64,000 bases of DNA from Rotaria sordida. Lineage: Eukaryota; Rotifera; Eurotatoria; Philodinida; Philodinidae. Shown in pieces: positions 11,447 to 23,829 of this stretch. The stretch's first letter is position 1, and every line of letters starts with the position of its first letter. The position numbers and the translations under genes are program-made. Below the pieces are notes generated by a model that saw nothing but the letters and a program-made list of their open reading frames with translations, made no database searches and had not been told where the DNA came from. The stretch covers positions 18,655 through 82,654 of the forward strand of contig CAJNOL010000168.1 in NCBI GenBank assembly GCA_905250125.1. Direction: 5' to 3'.

Positions 11447-12199
11447 TAGATTGACCGATTTATTTGAAAATTTTTTCTCAGTTACTCATAGATCCATGAA
11501 TGTTTGTCAAAATTGTCAGAATTATAGCATGCACTAAGCTTACAATATGATGATACAATGGTGAGTGTCACTTATGGTTATGAGTGGAATGGAAATGAGT
11601 ACCCATATTTACACATTACAATTAATATAGATGTGATTCTATACAAAATATACAAATACAATGTATCTATTGTAAATCATGGAGCTTTTGAACTAATGTA
11701 TTAGAGAAGGAACCAGAAACATCAAAATATGATTTTATCATTGGAAACTATTTTGACATAATAATGTCAATCATCAAAATTATCGAAAAATGCACGTTTA
11801 TCTGTTATTCTTTTAAAAAGAACTTTGTCAATTGAGCATTATTATCATCAAATTTGTTAACATATTTTTTGAACTAAACTAAGGAAGTATTTTCAAGCCA
11901 TACATCTGCTTCCAAGTCAGGTAGATTGCTTGAATCGCGCATTAAAGGATGGTTTATGAAGATTGGTCAAAGTCACTTATTGCTAAATGAGATGTAATAA
12001 AAATAATCATAATTTGACTGTAACGCTTGAATTCTTCCAAATAAAATACTTCTATACATAGTGGCTCGAATAAGATACTTCTTCTCTCATGCAAAAAGAA
12101 GTAATCTAGATCATTGCTTCCATTTGTTAATTTGCCATGGAACAAACAAATCACGAAAAATTCATTGCAGAACAATAAATATTCATGTCGTCAATTTTT
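11447..12199. other. intergenic, nothing recognised
   Basis: AT-rich; short overlapping open frames on both strands at 11954-12255 have no recognisable motifs. Confidence 0.4.
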
Positions 12200-12540
12200 C
12201 ATCAAAACCGATGGTCCGAAGGGTTCACTCCTTTCTTTTATCGAGTTTTTTTTAATAATTTTTCTACTCAATTGGTATTTTCTGTCTTGAAGAGATCGAT
12301 TATTATTCAAAAAAGTCGAATTTAATATGTGACAGTATATTGTGTTAGATGACACCACATTTTTTTCAATTTGCTAAGTCTTCTAACTATGATTATTTTT
12401 GTGCTATCATCTTTAATAAATAATCAAACTCGAAAACTAAGCGAAAACAGTCGACTTAGTTGGCATAGGTGGCATGAGCACCCTTACGTATATTAGTAGT
12501 CGCAACTTCGACTAAAATCTGGTATTTTTCTAAGAGTTTA
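12200..12540. repeat. dispersed repeat, copy 1 (partner at 47640-47970)
   Basis: Shares ordered blocks with 47640-47970, including CAAAAAA(A)GTCGAATTTAAT, TTTTGTG(C/A)T(A/G)TTATCTTTA-like and AATAATC(A/G)AACT(C/T)GAAAA. Alignment is by eye at moderate divergence. No ends were defined. Confidence 0.5.
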
Positions 12541-13169
12541 GAAATATTCATTCAGTGAAATATCAAAAAGCACCAGTAAAAGAACTGCAGTTAATTGGTG
12601 ATTTTCGGACACTCCATACTACATGGGTACTACTGTATCAACGGTCTCGAACAACATCAGATGGTGATATGAACTGCAAATGGTATATATAGATCAATCA
12701 AGGCGTTTTGTTAATAGTGATGAACTGTGTGCTTTCGATTTCCAATTGAGATCAATATTGCAAGAAAAAAAGCGACTATCCAGCGAGAATTTACGACGAA
12801 AGTATCGGCAGGGTTCAATTTCGTTTTGACTCATCTATACTTCATTCGATAAAGTATATTGAAAAAAGAAAAAGCTTAAAGGATTTTAGCCAATGGCTTA
12901 TATTGGCCAAGAGTTACGGCTATTTCACTGGAATTTTTACTGAAAAACAGCCATTGCAAAAAAAAAGAAAAAATAAAGAGTTTAGACCGAAAATTTTGCC
13001 TATCGATTAATTTAATAGTCCTTAGATAGTTCTGAAAGTGCCAACAAAAGTTAATATGTTTTTTTTGAGGTATTCAATTTCCAAAAGAAAATTGCCGTTT
13101 ACCGTAGGAGAACATAATAATTCACTCTACTTGCAAATCAATTATCTTGAGAAAGGCGTGCTCAATTTC
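12541..13169. other. intergenic, flank of the hAT-like insertion
   Basis: No gene supported. A 66-codon frame at 13038 runs into the transposon end and has no recognisable domain. Confidence 0.4.
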
Positions 13170-13177
13170 ATTGAACC

Positions 13178-14343
13178 CAAGGGGGAAATAGCAGAGACTT
13201 CAGCCGTGAAGTCTCATGAAGTCTTCAAAGTCTTCTGAAGTCTCTTGAAGTCTAATGAAGTCTCTTGAACTCTCTTGAAGTCTAATGAAGTCTCATGAAT
13301 TCTTTTGAAAGTTTTGAGATACATTTAGTGCATGAAAATTCATAAGAAACCAATGAAATTGTCTTGTTTTCGACGGTCTTATTTTAGCAGAAAGATGAAC
13401 CTTTTATTGTTTTTTTTTCAATGTGCTGGAAAAAAATTCAAGTTTGTTCGATCTTAGAAAACATGATAGTTAATAACTGAATGCTTTTTGAATGAAGTGA
13501 TTTATTTTTATAAGAAATGTGTCCATCTATTCGATGTCAATCTTATGAAGAATTTTATTCCTTTTTGTTTGTTTCTATCACTCACGATAATCTATCAGCC
13601 GATAAACGGCTAGCTTTATCGGTCAATAACCAACAAGCCGTTTGCTTGTGTATAAATTTAGTCTTGTTATCTATTTGCAACTGAAAATAGGAGTTTTTCA
13701 ATGCTGGATTAATCGAATCAAATATACGCGTACCAGTAAAGTTTATTTTCTCTGTTTTAATTTCATCAACGCTTTGTGTCATTGCCATATCTTTATTCTA
13801 GATATGGATATACTGCGCGAAACAACTCTCAGAAACTAGAAACACCTTTGTAATCTCTATATGATAAGTTTTGTTTTTTGCATGTTATAGAAGTTTCATG
13901 TAATTTCTATAAGGTTTTTTGATACGCATGGAATCTGCCTCTTGAAGTCTTGTGAAGTCCTATGAAATTTTATGAAGTCTAGCGAAGTCGTGTGAAGTTT
14001 TATGCAGTCTTGTGAAGTCTTATGAAGTTTTGCGAAGTCTGGCGGAGTCTTGTGAAGTTTTATGAAGTCTTGTAAAGTCTAATGAAATCTTCTAAAGTCT
14101 CAAGAAGTCCTACAAAGTCTGTGAAGTCTCACAAAATCCGTGAAGTCTCAAGAAGTCCGTGAAGTCTCACGAAGTCTTTTGAAGTCCTCTGAAGTCCCAT
14201 GAAATCCTATGAAGTCTTGTGAAGTCCCTTGAAGTCCTATGAAGTCTTATGAAGTCTTTAGAAGTCTTTTGAATTCTTGTGAAAATATGAAGTCACTATG
14301 GTTGAAGTCCGTTGAAGTCTTGAAGTCCGCTATTTCCCCCTTG
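13178..14343. mobile_element. 1166-bp hAT-like non-autonomous element carrying minisatellite arrays
   Basis: Terminal inverted repeat CAAGGGGGAAATAGC at the left and its exact inverse ending at 14343, flanked by a perfect 8-bp direct repeat ATTGAACC at 13170-13177 and 14344-14351. The 8-bp duplication and short CA-starting TIR point to the hAT superfamily. Inside each end lies an array of about 10-bp units (TGAAGTCTNN), 13200-13310 and 13935-14325, both in the same orientation, with about 600 bp of unrelated DNA between them. No transposase. Confidence 0.75.
13200..14325. repeat. split minisatellite, ~10-bp unit TGAAGTCTNN
   Basis: About 11 units at 13200-13310 and about 38 more divergent units at 13935-14325. 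The unit core GAAGTC is nearly invariant while the two spacer bases vary (CA, TT, AA, TG). The arrays sit just inside the transposon termini. Confidence 0.8.
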
Positions 14344-14703
14344 ATTGAACCTTTCAGGACTATCCAATGAACATTAAAACCTATCTATAGACAAACATTA
14401 TACATCAAAGGTCTTCATTTTGATTTTTTTCGGAATATCGGACTCTCAGTAAAATGATAACTCATAACCAGTACATCATCGGGTCGAATCCTTTGAGGCT
14501 TTTTCTTATCTCAATATATGCTATCTGGTGAGATATGAATGAGTCAAAAAGATGCTGGACACCTCAAATAGTTCCCTTGTTACTGATATCATTATATTCA
14601 AGAAGTGATGCAATAGCCTTGAAACAGAATTCATGGAGTGAGTGCGAACATGTCAGTGTAAGGATGTAGGTTAAGAAAATGTTCACACTCACACACACCC
14701 TGA

Positions 14704-16200
14704 TTCTGCAAAAGAGCATTTTCAAACAAAAATGATGTGTGCAATCAGGACCAAAAAGGATATTTACACGTTTCTAAACGACTTTCTCTAATCAATCATA
14801 ACATATTACATTCATTGATTTAACAAATCAACCCATAAGACTTTTAAAATAACTTAAATTTTGTGCACATGCATCCCCGATACAGGTTTATTTCAAGTTG
14901 GATAGCAGATCTAGAAAGAATGTAGTTCCACAAATCTTTCTGCATCACATTTATGAAATGATTTAATTAAAGCTTCTTTTATGTAAATCGAAGCTATTGT
15001 CAAAGATTAGTTCAATATTGTGATATTAACTAATTACACAATTGTTAGCCATATTTACAGAAGTAACAATGAAAACCAATTTTATTACTCTATTGAAATG
15101 AATAAAATTTCTCCTCATATTAAATTTCATATCTAGCAATTATAATTTCAATATTCTTATTTTTTATTCAAGCACTTACTTATTAAAGAATCATAGTAAT
15201 CAAGATTTGTATCATTATACTTTTGCACTTTGTTTTAATCTATTTAACATGGTGAATAATTTGAATGCATTATCAGATAGCAAAACACGTGAAGAGAACA
15301 GTTATTTTAAACTTGTAACACGTGTCCAATCACATTTTTTTCCAATTGACCTCAAGTTTACTCAAGATAATCAATAGTACTGTTTTATATGGGATGAAAA
15401 AGTAAAATAGATTTTTTTTTATTACTTATCGATAGAAATGACGATTTTATATTTTCATGATAATATAAATTTTTTCAATAGCATATTATAAAAAAAAATA
15501 CATCTCATTTTAGTAAATAATTTTTATTCTTTTTGTATGTTTTTTTGTACTCGGAGTGAAAAAAACTTCTTTTCTTCTTTCATATAACAACTTATGTGTA
15601 ATTTCATTTTTCTTTATTTATTATACTTTTTGTTAAAGCTTGTATTTCAATAAAAAATGAACAACAGAAAAAAAAATCCTATATACGAGAGTCTTCAGTA
15701 TACAGGTGATGAAAAATAACATAGATAAAAAAAAGCATTACTAGACCACAGAGAAAGAGGAAAGAAAAAGAAAGTGTCAAAGAGTTCGTTCGTCGTTGTT
15801 ATCGCATTATAAATCAAACTTAAATACGATCGATATGATTTCTAAAATCATTTGAAGTTGTGACATATTCAACAAATTTTTCTTGTGGAACACTAAAATG
15901 AAGCATAAAAATAAATAAAAAAATAAAATAAAATAAAACAAACCGGCCACTGCCATCATCGAGTTTACTCCAATGTTGTTCCCAAGTAGAGGTAACTGGT
16001 TTTGTTTGAGTAGTTGTTACAGTTGTTGTTAATGGTGTATTTGTTGCATCATCCCAACTGAAATTGAAAAGAAAATTTCTAATTCTAATTTCATATAGAA
16101 AGACAAATGCTTACTCATAATATCGATTAAGACGATTAAATACTTGTTCACCTTGGTCTCGTGAAATATAACCTCAAAAAATTAAAAATAAATAAATAAG
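14704..16200. repeat. segmental duplication copy B (contains the EF-hand gene 3' end)
   Basis: Direct-orientation counterpart of 3074-5210. This copy has no transposon at the TA of 15701-15702 and retains the intact last exons of the EF-hand gene, so it is the less rearranged copy. The duplicated part ends within the intron after EF-hand exon 5 (about 16200). Confidence 0.8.
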
Positions 16201-16812
16201 AAAAAATGAATTAAAATTTATTCTTTACCTGGTGTTGGATTGTTTTGATCTAAAACATAGTTTAATCGATCACGAGCTGTTACAGCTGTCTTTCCCTGTG
16301 GATTTCGACTTAATAATAAATATGCATTGACAAATTCTATTGTATATAAACTAAAAATTTATTTTTAATCCTAAAAAAAAACAAAATTACCTTCAAAAGA
16401 CAATTTGCCTAAAAAAAAACAACCGATAACAAATAAGATTTGATAAAAGAAAACAAATTACAATAATACCTGATCCTTCAGCATCAAAAGCCTTAAAAAC
16501 TCGATCGGAAAGTTTATCCATATCGTGATCACTAAGAACTGCTGGAACAGTTGGAACAGTTGGACCAGTTTGTGCACTTAGATATAATTGTTTATATAAA
16601 CGACGAAATTCTTTCTTGTCCATTTGATTACTTTTTCCTGTTGAAGCAACAAATTCTTGATAAAGTTTTTCAACTGTAGCTCGAGGAATACCTAAAAATG
16701 ATCTAATTTAACAAAGAAATATTATTCAATAAAAAACATTCATACCAGTAATATTACTGAATCGATCTAAATCCCATTGCGTAAATGTATTTTTTGAATG
16801 ACTTTTACCCAT
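15820..16812 (-). CDS. NCS-like EF-hand calcium-binding protein, 219 aa
   Basis: Seven exons: 16812-16746, 16691-16470, 16408-16391, 16336-16229, 16172-16115, 16057-15944 and 15892-15820 (stop TAA 15822-15820). Phases hold through 660 nt. The start MGKSHS fits the MGxxxS N-myristoylation motif of neuronal calcium sensors. Exon 2 has MDKKEFRRLYKQL, typical of the NCS N-lobe. The one canonical EF loop is residues 92-103 (DAEGSGKLSFEE), followed by FVNAYLLLSR. Later loops are degenerate (DQNNPTPGYISRD; KLDDGSGRVPQEKF), so few sites should bind Ca2+. A TVPTVPAV linker separates the first two lobes, and a Thr-rich insert (PLTTTVTTTQTKPVTST) precedes the C-terminal lobe. Exon 3 is only 18 nt. Its 3' end was duplicated to 3-5.2 kb. 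NCS/KChIP-like assignment is by layout; the exact orthologue is unclear. Confidence 0.85.
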
Positions 16813-17678
16813 TTTGATGCGAGAAATATAAATTGAAATGAAAACTTTTTTGTAATGTTGAGAATACTGTTAGAATAATGAAATGAATACAACACACTCC
16901 TTTTATATATGGGGACATATAGGTCGATATTGTCGTTCTCTCATTTTTCTTCAGAACGAGATTAGTCACGTTTTGACTGTAAGAGAGAATAATAAAAAGA
17001 TAAAAGAAAGAAAGAAGCCTGAGAAAAAATGAAAATATCGCCATGATTAAATTTCAAACCACTTTCTCTCGATTTCTATTTCTGTCATCATAGGTGAACT
17101 AAGTTACATTAAGAAAGATATTTATTCTTGTTGACCTCGGTATCTTGATCGAAACTCAAGCGATATTTTATCATCGGTGGTAAAGAGTAGAATGAAGTAT
17201 AAAGAAATGAATCAATATTTACATTGTTATGTACTTCGAATGATGAATAAAAAAAAAAGACAAAACTACTAACGAAATAAATGAAATCCTTTTTTTTTAA
17301 ATATAAAAAATATCAAACTTGATTTATGGATATACTTAAGTTTTTTTTTTTTGAACAATACTATTTTAATATAATATAAATAATCTTGTGTGAATCAAAA
17401 AACGATGCTTTAGTCTTTACTCAGCGTTGATAGAAGACAATATAATTAAATAAATTTTAAAGATATACATTTAAATAAAGAACACAAATATTAATTGATA
17501 TTCTCGTATAATTCATATCCATTTCTCTGCCTATAGAATATACTTAAAGTACATTTAATAAGTCATTCATAAGAAAATAGTTTCATGATTGACAATAATT
17601 TTGATTTAATTTTATTGCGAAACTTTAATAAATTTTATTCGTTCACGCATAAAAATTTCATATTCAATATCTTGTATC
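16813..17678. other. 5' flank of the EF-hand gene
   Basis: AT-rich and without a supported gene; expected to hold the promoter of the minus-strand EF-hand gene. Confidence 0.4.
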
Positions 17679-17680
17679 TA

Positions 17681-18485
17681 GACGGTATTCCAAAAGTCCG
17701 AACAAAAAAAGAAAACGTGAATAATTCCTCAACAATACAAGGAATTTAAATATTCTTTTTAAAGTTCTATTCAATACATTTCAAATTCGAATAAACCAGC
17801 ATTGTAAAACAGTAATTAGAAATTGGATTTGGAGAAAAACACGCCTACTAAACATTGCATTAGCAATACATTTCAGCGATTTTATGAAACCAGTACTGTT
17901 GAAAATCGCTGATTGTAAAGTAATGATTGAAGAAAAAGTCGATAAAGTTAATGACACTTCTAAAAATAAGCCATGGCTCGATTTATGTAACTCTTCTTCT
18001 TTGTAGAACTGTTGAACAAATTGTATCTTGTATAATTTTAATAAGAGATGTTCCGTCATGATCCAGTATGTTATTGTTTGTAGTAATCAGCATACTTGTA
18101 CAATAGACCGAATATTTGATTCTGGCTCATTTTCATAAGCATTCTTAACTTCATTGACTTTTTTCTCCAGTCATTGCTGTAGGTCTTCTAGAATGTGATC
18201 GATTTTCAATAGTAACAATTTTACAAAATCACTAAAATGTGATTCTAATACAGGATTCAGTTAGCGTGTTTTTGTCGAATTCAACTTGCAGTTTTTGTTG
18301 AACAATGGTAGCTAACTTGAATTTAGCTATTAGTAAAACTATTTTAATTATGCCTTTCTAAACACAGTCATTTTATCTGAAAACTTTAATGAATATATCA
18401 TCAAATTGTAAAAAAAAATTTTAATCTCTTCAATTGCTGAGGAACTATTCACGATTTTTTTTTCGTTCGGATTTTTGAAACACTC
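17681..18485. mobile_element. 805-bp mariner-like element
   Basis: Inverted ends share (T)CCGAAC(A/G)AAAAAA followed by CGTGAATA(A/G)TTCCTCA over about 55 bp. They are flanked by TA at 17679-17680 and 18486-18487. The 92-codon frame inside (17781-18059, minus) shows no transposase signature, so it is called non-autonomous. Confidence 0.65.
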
Positions 18486-18487
18486 TA

Positions 18488-19008
18488 TATGTACTATTAC
18501 CATTCTTTATATGATAGAAAAAAAAAACATCGAATACTCTTTCATGAGCCATTACGAAAGAAAATGTCGATGTTAAATATTCTTTTCATTTTAGTTTATT
18601 TATTTCATCTTTCAAAATGATTGTGCAAAGAAATTTTATATTATTTTGAACGTGACTTTAATATAAAAGAAAATAATGTAGTATAATAACTAATCTTTTG
18701 TTTTTGATCACGTTCAAGTCAACACTTATTTTATAATTCGAATTTCACGTCACACCATTTCAGTATATTTGTTTTTTTTCTTTTGTTCTCTTTTTTTTTT
18801 GTACTTGTACTGGTGAGACAGATGGTACCAATCTATTTTCTTGTCTGTCATCAATAAGAAAAATTCTGTTACAAGCTTATACATACATAGAGTTTTGTCT
18901 AATGTATGTATCAAGAGTAAGATTAATTAATCAATATGAATATTAAATTAATTTTTAAAGATTATGATCTTTTTTTTTTTATTTAATCGTCTATTTCAGA
19001 TTAAAAAT
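18488..19008. other. 5' flank of the EB-module gene
   Basis: No gene supported. A possible 3' splice site (CTATTTCAG, about 18999) lies just before the chosen ATG, so a 5' UTR intron is possible. Confidence 0.4.
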
Positions 19009-20596
19009 ATGTGGTTTATTTTATTATTTATAATCGATTTTATCGTTGCAAAACCGATTTATTATGATAGTGCACTTGGTTATAAATGTGAAAGAAATGA
19101 ACATTGCGGTGGTCTTGTACCAAATTCAATGTGTTTTAATAATAAATGTATATGTCAAGTTGGATATAAATCTGATGGCATTTTTCGATGTGTATCTGAA
19201 ATACGTCATCGTCGACAAATTAATTTTGGTAAAAGAAACTTAAGTTTGTTTGTTTTTCTTCTTTTTATTTTATTTCGAATTGTTTTTTTTTCGTGAGAAT
19301 TTAGGAGTTCAAATGTTAGGTGAAGAATGTGAATCAAATGATGAATGTCGTCGAACACCAGTTGATGGAACAAAAGTATGTTTATTAAATCGATGTCAAT
19401 GTTCATCTGGTCATGTACCAATTGATGCTTATCGATGTATTCGAGATTTTGGTTAGTCTTTTTATTTCTATTTTTGAATTTTTCTGTAGTAAAAAAGTAT
19501 TTATTGAATATAGAACAATTATCATCAAATACACGAGTAATAAAAACATCTGAAATAGAAGAACCTCCTGGTTATGGTTCAAGTTGTTTGACAAATAAGA
19601 ATTGTCAACATTCAACTGTTCAACTTGAATGTTTTCGTGGAACATGTGTTTGTTTAGAAGGTTATGTTCCATTGGGAAAATATTTATGTTATAATATTCG
19701 TGGACAAGGTAAAGAATTTTTTAAATGATATTACAATAGTTTTTTGACTAAATTATGTATTAAGGTGCACCAATCATGGAAAGTTCAACTCTCACTTCTA
19801 CGCTTTCTACAATAACATCAACATTCAATCTACCAAATAATGAAATTGTTAAATCTATAGGTAAATTAGGTAATACATGTACAAATGATTATTATTGTCG
19901 ACGATCAGTATCTCAATCACATTGTTATAATGGAAAATGTTCATGTATTAATGGTTATATATCAGTGGATTCTTATACTTGTATTGAAGGTAATTAATTA
20001 TTTATAAATATATCTATATCTATATCTATATACATATTCAAAATTAGATACAAATGCAGATTTAACAGTAAACTCTGTTGGTTATAAAAGTCTATTAGGT
20101 GGAAAATGTAAAACAAATCAGAATTGTCATACATCAGATGCAAGATGTTTAAATAGTATTTGTATTTGTCCAAAAGGTTATTTTCCTATTGATAGTTGGA
20201 ATTGTTTAAAAGATTCAGGTATGAAATTAAACTATTAGTCTAATCTAATTAAATGTATTATTAGATGTATCTAATGAAGAATTAATTCAAACGACAACAA
20301 AAGCTTCCACGACCACGACAAGAGCAACAACAATAACAACAACAACAACAACAACAACAACTGGTTTTCTTTGGTGGCCATGGTCACCATCATCAACAAC
20401 ACAACAATCATTAATTAATTTAAAAAATACATTTCCTTTTCGTTGTTTACTTAATCGACAATGTATTAGTATGGATAGAAATTCTCATTGTGCATCATTT
20501 GGACGATGTGTATGTAATATTGGTTTTAAATTAGAAATGACTAGTACAGGACAACAATGTGTTCGAAAAATAATCAATAACGATGACTGTGACTAG
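19009..20596 (+). CDS. secreted protein with six EB/EGF-like cysteine modules, 429 aa
   Basis: Six exons: 19009-19228, 19305-19451, 19514-19708, 19765-19989, 20048-20218 and 20265-20596 (TAG), 1290 nt in frame. Start MWFILLFIIDFIVA is a signal peptide; no later membrane segment, so the product is probably extracellular. Each exon carries one six-cysteine module with spacing like the invertebrate EB domain, e.g. CERNEHC, then CFNNKCICQVGY; CESNDEC, then CLLNRCQCSSGH; CTNDYYC, then CYNGKCSCINGY. Before the last module is a Thr-rich, mucin-like stretch followed by GFLWWPWSP. All introns are phase 1, so every internal exon is a 1-1 symmetrical unit. The role is probably extracellular binding or matrix; no specific partner can be named. 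Confidence 0.85.
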
Positions 20597-22528
20597 AAAA
20601 AAAACCAAATGAATCTTTTCTTTTTTGTTTTTTTATGTTCCGGTGTATTGCTGTTGTTGTTTTTTTAATGTATATGTTGATATTCGAGTTCATTATTAAT
20701 TTGTAGTAACAAACAACAAGGACAATATATAACAACTAAATAATCTTTAAAAAAAATAGAACTCTTTCAAAAATAAGAAAAATAATTAAATGGTATTTTA
20801 TATTAAATTTGTTTACTTATAAATCAAATTCTATACCAATTTTTATATAAAATGAAATTAAAGGACTAGGCTAACAATAATATGCACAAAAATCTGTATG
20901 ATGAAAAAGAAACCTTTCGTTTCAAAATAAATATTTCATATTCAAGAACATATATAAACTAATATCATTACAACATCTACATATATCGCGTTGCAATTGT
21001 AGTTCATAATTCTAGAAAATTTTTTCGAGCTTTTCTTAATGCTTAGTGTTCATAACTAGAATTAAATAGATAATTGATATCAACCGATAAGATAAACACT
21101 TGTGAAGCCTATGATGAGGCCAGCTTTAAGCATTATTCAAACGAACTTAAGCTAGGAAAAGTCTGTGATACCAACAAAAACTAGCCTATACGTCAATCTA
21201 CTGTTGTATGTCTCGATCAGCGTATTGGTAGTCCAACTTCACCATTACATTTCTAATTTTTAACAGTCAAAAAGAAAAAAAAAAACTTGTTTTTTGTTTT
21301 AATGATAAGAATTTTAAAAAATTCCATGTTTCAAAATAGGAGCACTTTGTGCAAAAAGTAAACGCTAATTCACACAACATACAATCAGTTTGTGTCAATA
21401 GTGACGAGAGTTTGTATACATACCATTGTGATTTGCATAGATGAATAAATTTTTATGGTATTATTTAGAAATGTTATCCACAAAAAAGATATTGACAATG
21501 AAATTTTTCAAGAATTATATCTTTCTTGAATTAGAAAGAAAAGTTTTTTGTTGAGGAAGTAATTTGAGAAACAATATTTTGGTTAAGTAAAATATAGGTA
21601 GCTTACAAAAACAGAAAACTATAGAAGAGTAAATCTTCAATGGGAAAAATTCTTCTACTTCTAATATCAGGTAGTTCTAATAAATGGAAAATGGTATGTC
21701 TCATACTCGTAATGATTGAAATATTAGTTGTGTTTTTTTCTAATTGCTTCAAGAAGATTCAACAGATTTTATAATTCTAATAGTAATCAAGATAAAAATA
21801 TAGATGTGTAATGAAATAATAGCAAGAGAAAAAAGTAGTCAATAATAATGAAACATTAATCATCGTCATCCAAACCATACAAGAAGTGTTCTAAATCGAT
21901 TAAAAACTACAAAAATCAATTAAATTTTTAAAAGAATTCTTCTAAAAATTATTTCAAATTTTTCATTTCGCTCAATTTAATATAAAACTTGTATAATTTG
22001 ATCACTTCATCAGCGCCATTAGCAACAAGTAAATGTATCCTTAACAAAATTGATCGAATTTTAGAAATACAAAGACACCAAGTAAATCTTGAATCACTGG
22101 CTTTTTTGTGGAATTTAAGATGATCTCTTTTTCTGTCGCTGTCTATCGAAGCAACTAAATAGTATATTTTTTCATATAAAATAAAAGCTTGTAAACCGTT
22201 AACGAAAAAAAAAATGAATATAATACAAATATAAAACACTGCATTATTTCACACAAATTATAAAAAGGTAAAAGATTAAAACAAAAAAAAAAAGAATTTA
22301 CATTATTGAATATGAAAAAGAAAATGGTAATGACTAAATTATTAACTGAGTAGCTTGTACATAAACACGTACAAGCAAACATTGCTTAGAAAACTTGTAT
22401 TAATTGAATATTTGTTTCATCTATTTCTTTTGTATGTATTTATCTTGATTATCCGTATGATAAGGTCATCGTTGTTATTCTAATAATACTTCATCAAATA
22501 GAGTAATATTATGAAAATCTATTTACTA
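20597..22528. other. intergenic between convergent EB and PDZ genes
   Basis: Contains the 3' flanks of both genes. Short open frames on the minus strand at 21949-22382 are AT-rich and unconvincing. No repeat ends recognised. Confidence 0.4.
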
Positions 22529-23829
22529 TTATTGTTGACGACGTTGATCAAAAATAGATTTAGGCGTTTTTGATGTACCTTGTACTGACAATAGATCTTC
22601 TTCAAGAGCACGAAATGATCGAGAAATTTTTCCTTCAGATGAATAAGGAATATGTTTTTGTTGTTCATAATTCATTACAGCTTGATATGTAGGTGATGGT
22701 TTATGATGAATATTATCATTATAATTGATTATTGATTGAGAAAGATTATTTCTAAAAAAAAAAACATAATAAATTTTTCTTTTTTTTGTAAACTAAACTT
22801 TATAGTTTTATTTCAAATGTTACCCTTTAATTTCATCAATTAAATTTCCTGTTTGTGATTTATATGCTTTTGGTCTCCACATTTCACGTTCTTAAAATTT
22901 GAATATTTTTATAAAATTAAACTAAAAACAAAAAAAAGTTTTTAACTTACGAAGTGGATCTCGATTATAAGCTGATGATGATTCAAAATTTGCTTAAAAT
23001 TTTTAAATATTAAAAACAAAAACAAATATTAACAAAATAATAAAAACTTACTAACTTTTGGACGTAAATGTTCAGGAATTTCATGTGTATAATCACCTAA
23101 AAACAGAATTTATCCAAGGATTTAAATATCCTTTCATACTAGATTGTCGATTCATTGATTTTTCTGTTCGTTCATTGAATTGCATTGCTGTTCGATTATG
23201 ATTACTACTAAGATGAGTTTGAGGCTTAAAAAACAAAAACAAAGAATCTTTATCATTATTATTATAAAATAAAAAAATATTTTCCTATACATAATTTGAT
23301 ACAGTAGAATTATTTTTAACAACTCGTAGGTTTGGCATTTGATGTGCAGAACCTATTTTTGTTTGCGAAAACGATTGAGGTGTTGATATCGATTGTTGAT
23401 TAATTGCTCCTCTATAATGAATATAGATGAGTATAAATTCATTATCATGATTGATAGACATACTTGATAACAGTTAATTCAAGTTCATTACTAGAACGCG
23501 TTATTTCCATTTTAACATCTTGATGAGTAAGATTAGTCACATTTCGACCATTGATTGATATAACTTGATCACCTGTATTTAAACCCTTTATATGTGCTAG
23601 TGTATTTGGATTGACCTTGGAGAAAAGAAAAGAAAAACAAAGGTCATGTAATTTTGTATCTTATTTAGATACATACCAATTGAATCGATAATGGGATACG
23701 ACAGTCATTACCACCTAAATAAAATAGATACTTAACAAAGAATAACTTTTAAATTTAACCTTGAAGACGAAAACCCCATTGTTGATCAAAACTTTCACGT
23801 TCAAGATGAATTATTATTGGAGAATTCAT
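22529..23829 (-). CDS. PDZ-domain protein of PDLIM/ZASP type, lacking LIM domains, 280 aa
   Basis: Nine exons: 23829-23760, 23714-23677, 23615-23464, 23411-23291, 23224-23140, 23096-23052, 22992-22951, 22890-22824 and 22751-22529 (TAA 22531-22529), 843 nt in frame. The N-terminal 85 residues are a PDZ domain: WGFRLQGG is the carboxylate-binding loop, then IKGLNTGDQVISINGRNV and ELELTVIK. WGFRLQGG and the domain's placement at the extreme N-terminus are hallmarks of Z-disc PDLIM/ZASP/Enigma proteins that bind alpha-actinin. The tail has HLRPKV, REMWRPKAYKSQT and a segment near QAVMNYEQQKHIPYSSE resembling the ZM/DUF4749 region. The frame then ends without a LIM domain. Likely a muscle or stress-fibre adaptor. 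The short form may be complete or one isoform. Confidence 0.85.

Noticed and set aside
13200..14325. CRISPR-like regularly spaced repeats
   Set aside because: Unit is about 10 bp with 2-bp variable positions, no spacers, in a eukaryotic genome inside a transposon; it is a minisatellite.
17781..18059. 92-codon minus-strand frame as a transposase
   Set aside because: No D-D-D/E catalytic or HTH signature; AT-rich and confined to a MITE.
21949..22382. Minus-strand frames downstream of the PDZ gene
   Set aside because: Phe/Tyr/Ile-rich translations of AT-rich DNA, no domain and no splice chain.
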